Shown: in pieces, positions 6,309-9,580 of the stretch
How the letters are laid out: the number at the start of each line of letters is the position of its first letter
Position numbering within the stretch: position 1 is the first letter of the stretch
NCBI GenBank assembly: GCA_013867245.1
Contig: JACENB010000021.1
Span: forward strand, 1 to 9,580
Direction: 5' to 3'
Length of the DNA stretch: 9,580 nt
Source: Nitrosopumilaceae archaeon
Lineage (GTDB): Archaea; Thermoproteota; Nitrososphaeria; Nitrososphaerales; Nitrosopumilaceae
The notes under the pieces: model-generated
Told to the model about the DNA's origin: nothing
The model's database searches: none
Seen by the model: only the letters and a program-made list of their open reading frames with translations
Position numbers and translations under genes: made by a program

Positions 6309-6608
6309 TTGTTAGAATTAACCAAAAAAGTATTTGGAAATATCATGACTCAAGAAATTATTGGTTCAGAACCATCTATTTCTGAAATAAAGATTAGATT
6401 TGAAAATGAATTTCAAATATTAATTAAAAATTTAGAATCAATTTCAAAACAAAATTTGGAAAATATATTGCAACAGCAAAAAATTTCACAAAAACATGTG
6501 AATACTAGACCTGGAGCTATGGCTTTGAATCAAAGTAAAATTGAAATGTTTAATGATTACAATAACAAATATCTTAACAAAATTAATGAAAAATTTACTA
6601 CTTTTTAG
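6309..6608 (+). CDS. Hypothetical helical protein, up to 99 residues
   Basis: I do not recognise this protein. It is highly charged and polar, rich in Lys, Glu, Asn and Gln, and looks mostly helical, with a likely coiled-coil stretch (about residues 25-60, including FENEFQILIKNLESISKQ). A short GAMALNQ segment breaks it before a second helix. It has no cysteines and no membrane segment. Two starts are possible: TTG 6309, favoured by the TATA box at 6279-6288, or ATG 6345, giving 87 residues and preceded by only a weak GGA. Its stop codon lies inside the 3' end of the convergent antiporter gene, an 11-base overlap. Base composition matches its neighbours. Confidence 0.6.
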   Translation: MLELTKKVFGNIMTQEIIGSEPSISEIKIRFENEFQILIKNLESISKQNLENILQQQKISQKHVNTRPGAMALNQSKIEMFNDYNNKYLNKINEKFTTF

Positions 6609-8109
6609 AATCATCTGATGGTTTTATAAATCCGCCATCAAATTTTCCATGATACTCATCTACTTCTTCAGTAACAATTTCATTATCTGATGAATCATCT
6701 GATGGTTTTACAAATCCACCTCGAATTGAATCTGGTGGTGGAATTTTTTTTGATTTTCCTAACCCTATTGTTGTAATTATTACAGAGGATAAAATTATGA
6801 AAAATATCATTTGTGGGTATGCTTCTGCATTTGGTAATCCCATAGTTATTGGATAAGTTGCAAGTACTGCAGCAGCTAACCCCCTTGGAATCATTGAATT
6901 TGTTACTGATTTATCTAATCTAGAAAATCTTTTTGTTAAAACAGCTTTTACAACACCTGCTCTGCCAACAAATACTGCAATTGTTATCACAATTCCAAAT
7001 ATCATGTATTCAATTTGTCCAAATGTTGCCATCAACCCAACAAATACAAAGAAAAATGATCTTACCAAAAATGTCAGTTGATTATGGGTTGGATCATCCA
7101 TCTCGATTCTAGGAACCTTGAATCTAAGAATTCTGGAAAGATGTCTTTTGTTACCAATCATTAAACCAAATACTAAGGCTGTTAGTGCTCCTGATTCTCC
7201 AAATGAATTTGCTAAGAAAAATAGTACAAATAATATTGATAATGTCAACATATACGCATGTTGTGCATTTCCAAATTTTGTTGAAATATACATCCAAGGT
7301 ATTCCTACACCAAATCCTAAAACTAAACCAACAACAACTGCTCTGCCAATTGTTTCTTGTAATGTTTGTAAATCAAAATGACCAGCAAGAACAGCTTCAA
7401 ATAAAATGAATGCAATAATTGTGGCAAGAATATCTGTCACTGCTGACTCAAAGCTCAGAATTGATTTTGTTTCTTCTGATATTCTGATATTTCTAACTAA
7501 ACCAAAAACAATTGCTGAACTACTACCTCCAACAATTGAAGCTAGCAAAATACTTTCTAGCCAAGTCCATTCTAAAACGTAATGTGTTGCAACTGAAATT
7601 ATTATTACAGATAGGATAAAACCCACAATAGCTAAAGTAACTGAATAATGCGCAGTTTTTATTACATGTTTGATATCTAAATTTAATCCACCATCAAACA
7701 TGATAATTATCAATGCAAGTGCTGCAAAATATGGGACGACTTGAATAACAGCTTCAGCTTGAATAATTCCAAATACTGGTCCTATAATTACACCTAGAAT
7801 CATTAAAAATGCTACATCTGGAATACCTGTTTTTTTAAAAAATGCTTCTCCTGCAACTCCAAGAAATATTACAACACCTGCTGCAAGTAATATTATTGGT
7901 GCAGTAGCAATTGGCTCATCCTGTATTGATAATGAAGAAATTGATGTTTGTATTTCTGTTAGTTTATTCAAAATAACTGATGAATTAATTTCTGAAAATG
8001 AAAAACCTTCAATTTGTGATGTTATCAAATTTAATATTGTTAAAGTAATTGTATCCATTACTAATTGATTGAAATAATATATGGTTAAAAAGTAAACTGA
8101 ATTTTTCAT
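6598..8109 (-). CDS. Monovalent cation:proton antiporter (CPA family, NhaP/K+-H+ type)
   Basis: This membrane antiporter of 503 residues probably exchanges Na+ or K+ for H+. Around 12-13 helices run from about residue 68 to 451. Key motifs are MFDGGLNL (137-144), GGSSSAIVFGL (194-204) in the broken helix, ESAVTD (221-226) with ion-binding D226, VGRAGVV (382-388) and IPRGLAAAVLA (407-417). Thr-Asp replaces the Asn-Asp pair typical of NhaP, so sodium selectivity should not be assumed. An N-terminal stretch of about 65 residues precedes the core and an acidic cytoplasmic tail (452-503) carries a repeated GGF(V/I)KPSDDS. No RCK/TrkA domain is attached. The ATG at 8109 has ATTTAATG at leaderless distance; an in-frame ATG at 8058 (486 residues) also has an AT-rich box upstream. 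It diverges from the hemerythrin-like gene. Confidence 0.9.
   Translation of the reverse strand: MKNSVYFLTIYYFNQLVMDTITLTILNLITSQIEGFSFSEINSSVILNKLTEIQTSISSLSIQDEPIATAPIILLAAGVVIFLGVAGEAFFKKTGIPDVAFLMILGVIIGPVFGIIQAEAVIQVVPYFAALALIIIMFDGGLNLDIKHVIKTAHYSVTLAIVGFILSVIIISVATHYVLEWTWLESILLASIVGGSSSAIVFGLVRNIRISEETKSILSFESAVTDILATIIAFILFEAVLAGHFDLQTLQETIGRAVVVGLVLGFGVGIPWMYISTKFGNAQHAYMLTLSILFVLFFLANSFGESGALTALVFGLMIGNKRHLSRILRFKVPRIEMDDPTHNQLTFLVRSFFFVFVGLMATFGQIEYMIFGIVITIAVFVGRAGVVKAVLTKRFSRLDKSVTNSMIPRGLAAAVLATYPITMGLPNAEAYPQMIFFIILSSVIITTIGLGKSKKIPPPDSIRGGFVKPSDDSSDNEIVTEEVDEYHGKFDGGFIKPSDDSKK
6608..6720. repeat. Direct repeat of 29 bp encoding the duplicated antiporter tail motif
   Basis: Two copies, 6608-6636 and 6692-6720, match at 27 of 29 positions and lie 84 bases (28 codons) apart, in the same frame. 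They encode the GGF(V/I)KPSDDS motif near residues 464-473 and 492-501 of the antiporter. The first copy also contains the stop codon end of the convergent hypothetical gene, at base 6608. Confidence 0.8.
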
Positions 8110-8131
8110 GAGTGTTTTGATAGCTTGTAAA

Positions 8132-8141
8132 ACATTAAATC
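8132..8141. promoter_or_regulatory. Divergent TATA element between the antiporter and hemerythrin-like genes
   Basis: CATTAAAT (8133-8140) reads ATTTAATG on the other strand. It is centred about 26 bases from both the TTG at 8159/8165 on the plus strand and the ATG at 8109 on the minus strand, so one element may orient transcription both ways. This is a spacing argument only. Confidence 0.45.
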
Positions 8142-8158
8142 CAATACAAGAATAATTT

Positions 8159-8707
8159 TTGTTATTGAGTGCAACTGATTCATTACGTGAAGATCATAAA
8201 CAAATTAGGCGTTTAGATAAAATAATCATAAAATGTTATACAGAACTTTATGCAGGTAAAAATATTCCAATTTCAGATTTAGAAAAAATTACAATTATTA
8301 TTGAGGAATTCTTTGATTCAATTCATTATTCTCGAGAAGAGGATTCATATTTTCCATGCGTTGCAAGTTATGATCATTTAAAACAAGAAATTCGAGCATT
8401 GTTAATTGAACATGAGTTTTCAAGAAGAATTGCAATTCAAATAAAAAAGCATGTAAAACGATGGAAAAATGGTGAAGATGCACGGGAACCTGTTGCAAGA
8501 TTTTTGAAAACATACTCTACTTATCTAATGGATCACATGAAAAAGGAAGAAAATTTCTTTGATAAAGCCGAAGCTGAAATAATATCTAAAGAGGAGGAGT
8601 TTGAAATGTATGAACAATTCAAATCTGTAATGACAGTTTCAAAAAAAATGGAAGATATGATCAAAGAGATTGATTATTTAGAAAAACAAAATTGGGTTCA
8701 AAATTAA
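8159..8707 (+). CDS. Hemerythrin-like HHE-domain protein
   Basis: This soluble, nearly all-helical protein of 182 residues has the ligand pattern of the hemerythrin HHE cation-binding family: H13 (REDHKQI), H56-x3-E60 (HYSREED), H85 (LLIEHEFSRR) and H126-x3-E130 (DHMKKEENFF). These histidines and glutamates would hold a di-iron centre in a four-helix bundle that binds oxygen or related small molecules, or senses or stores iron. A further charged helix of about 40 residues follows the bundle. No ATG exists before the ligands; the start is TTG at 8159 or the in-frame TTG at 8165, both consistent with the TATA element at 8133-8140. There is no clear Shine-Dalgarno site. It diverges from the antiporter gene. 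The specific role is not indicated by neighbours; family assignment is firm. Confidence 0.88.
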   Translation: MLLSATDSLREDHKQIRRLDKIIIKCYTELYAGKNIPISDLEKITIIIEEFFDSIHYSREEDSYFPCVASYDHLKQEIRALLIEHEFSRRIAIQIKKHVKRWKNGEDAREPVARFLKTYSTYLMDHMKKEENFFDKAEAEIISKEEEFEMYEQFKSVMTVSKKMEDMIKEIDYLEKQNWVQN

Positions 8708-8713
8708 CGTAAG

Positions 8714-8724
8714 CTCTTTATTAG
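8714..8724 (+). promoter_or_regulatory. TATA box of cysC
   Basis: TCTTTATTAG is centred about 25 bases before the ATG at 8745, favouring a leaderless cysC message and that ATG over the in-frame TTG at 8739. Confidence 0.5.
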
Positions 8725-8744
8725 TAATTTCAACATTTTTGAAT

Positions 8745-9260
8745 ATGAAACCTTTCATTCTTTGGATGACTGGTCTTCCTTGTTCAGGCAAGACCACAAT
8801 TGTAAAAGATTTGCAGAAAGATATTCCAAATTTGGCAATGCTTGATGGTGATGAACTAAGAGAATGGTTCTCACCAAAAGATTTCTCAAAAGCAGGACGT
8901 GATGAACATAACAAAAAAGTTGCTCATTTAGCTAAGCTTTTGCTAAATCATGGTGTTCCAAGTGTAGTATCTCTAGTTTCACCATATGTTGAAAATAGAG
9001 AAAATGCTAGAGAAATTATTTCTGCAGGTGATCAATTTGCAGAAGTGTATGTAAAGTGTTCATTAGCAAAATGTGAAGAAAGAGATGTCAAAGGCATGTA
9101 TGCCAAGGCTCGAAAAGGAGAGATTAAAGGATTTACAGGAATAGATGATCCTTATGAGGCTCCAGAAAAAGCAGATTTAGTTATTGATACCGAACATGAA
9201 CCTCTTGCAGATAGTGCAAATAAAGTAAAGGACTTTCTTAATGAAAGAAACCTACTCTAA
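8745..9260 (+). CDS. cysC: Adenylylsulfate (APS) kinase
   Basis: This 171-residue cytoplasmic P-loop kinase phosphorylates APS at the 3' position with ATP, giving PAPS, the activated sulfate donor. The Walker A loop GLPCSGKT (residues 10-17) departs slightly from the usual GLSGSGKS. DGD at 34-36, FSKAGRDEHN at 47-56, the SLVSPY strand at 76-81 and KGMYAKARKGEIKGFTGIDDPYEAP (116-140) are all typical of APS kinases and include the APS-binding lid. It has the length of a stand-alone CysC without a fused sulfurylase. The ATG at 8745 is preferred over TTG 8739 because it fits the TATA box. The stop overlaps the end of the convergent CysQ-like gene by 9 bases, and the T run at 9261-9266 inside that gene could terminate its transcript. 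No sulfate adenylyltransferase is seen in the window. Confidence 0.93.
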   Translation: MKPFILWMTGLPCSGKTTIVKDLQKDIPNLAMLDGDELREWFSPKDFSKAGRDEHNKKVAHLAKLLLNHGVPSVVSLVSPYVENRENAREIISAGDQFAEVYVKCSLAKCEERDVKGMYAKARKGEIKGFTGIDDPYEAPEKADLVIDTEHEPLADSANKVKDFLNERNLL

Positions 9261-9580
9261 TTTTTTAAATTCTGTTAAAATTTTTTCATGAATTAATCCA
9301 TTGGTTACTAAGATGCCATTTTGATGATACACATTTTTGTTATTGTATGTTAATTCATTTCCTAACATATCTGTCATTTTTCCACCAGCTTCTGAAATAA
9401 TACAATAAGATGCAGCTGTATCCCATTCTTTCATTTTATTTGTTGTAGTAATGTATACTTCGGCTTGACCTGAACTAATTTTACCAACTTTTAATGAACT
9501 TCCTATACTTGTAAAATCTTTAATTCCTATTTTTTCAATGAAATCTTTTTCTTTATCTGATAAATGATGTCTAGAACCTA
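9252..9580 (-). CDS. cysQ: CysQ-type 3'(2'),5'-bisphosphate nucleotidase / inositol monophosphatase family, C-terminal part
   Basis: This minus-strand frame stays open from the window edge (9580) to a TAG at 9252, giving about 109 C-terminal residues; the start lies outside. It reads SRHHLSDKEKDF, then GSSLKVGKISSGQAEVYIT, then KMKEWDTAASYCIISEAGGKMTD and ends NGILVTNGLIHEKIL. The GSSLK, WDTAA (metal-binding Asp) and EAGG elements are typical of the inositol monophosphatase superfamily. The SRHHLSD start with SLKVGKIxSGxAE favours CysQ, which dephosphorylates 3'-phosphoadenosine 5'-phosphate (PAP) to AMP. An internal ATG at 9434 is not a real start, because the conserved frame continues upstream of it. 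Head-to-head placement against APS kinase fits a PAPS-making and PAP-removing pair. Other superfamily substrates such as inositol phosphate cannot be excluded. Confidence 0.85.
   Translation of the reverse strand, partial: GSRHHLSDKEKDFIEKIGIKDFTSIGSSLKVGKISSGQAEVYITTTNKMKEWDTAASYCIISEAGGKMTDMLGNELTYNNKNVYHQNGILVTNGLIHEKILTEFKKLE

Noticed and set aside
7118..7409. Plus-strand open frames opposite the antiporter
   Set aside because: They overlap conserved antiporter helices on the other strand, and no promoter or family resemblance supports them.
9252..9434. Separate 60-residue gene starting at the ATG at 9434
   Set aside because: The frame stays open upstream to the window edge and encodes conserved CysQ sequence (GSSLK and SSGQAE), so the ATG is internal.

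Overview
The window is AT-rich, densely coding, and uses archaeal signals: AT-rich TATA (box A) elements about 25 bases before start codons, apparently leaderless messages, and Shine-Dalgarno sites mainly inside operons. Gene content is urease, a DUR3-type urea transporter and many small Nitrososphaeria-like proteins. This points to a marine-type ammonia-oxidizing archaeon (Nitrososphaeria/Thaumarchaeota, Nitrosopumilus-like). The organism assignment is inferred from gene content and style; no rRNA gene is present.

Left part (1-5202), urea use. The first 132 bases hold the 5' end of a minus-strand ureE (nickel chaperone). It diverges from a compact plus-strand ureABC operon (217-2601) encoding the three urease subunits; UreC has all nickel ligands and catalytic residues. 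A 92-base gap with a T-rich stretch, a perfect 16-bp palindrome (TTGTCGACGTCGACAA) and a TATA box leads to a 663-residue sodium:solute symporter of the urea (DUR3) group. A two-zinc-ribbon, two-helix membrane protein of unknown function follows immediately, probably in the same transcript. Imported urea would be hydrolysed by urease to ammonia, the energy substrate of these organisms, and CO2.

Middle part (5203-6608), small genes. It holds an unannotated-looking 30-residue membrane microprotein with its own TATA box, a minus-strand DUF1059-like protein, a FluC/CrcB fluoride channel, and two small proteins I do not recognise.

Right part (6598-9580), ion and sulfur functions. A minus-strand monovalent cation:proton antiporter with a repeated acidic tail diverges from a hemerythrin-like (HHE) protein. 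An APS kinase (CysC) follows on the plus strand and meets head-on a minus-strand CysQ-type phosphatase that runs off the window. CysC makes PAPS and CysQ removes PAP, so the pair suggests a small sulfate-activation and recycling unit. Two convergent pairs overlap at their stop codons (6598-6608 and 9252-9260). I saw no tRNA, rRNA, CRISPR array, transposon or attachment site.
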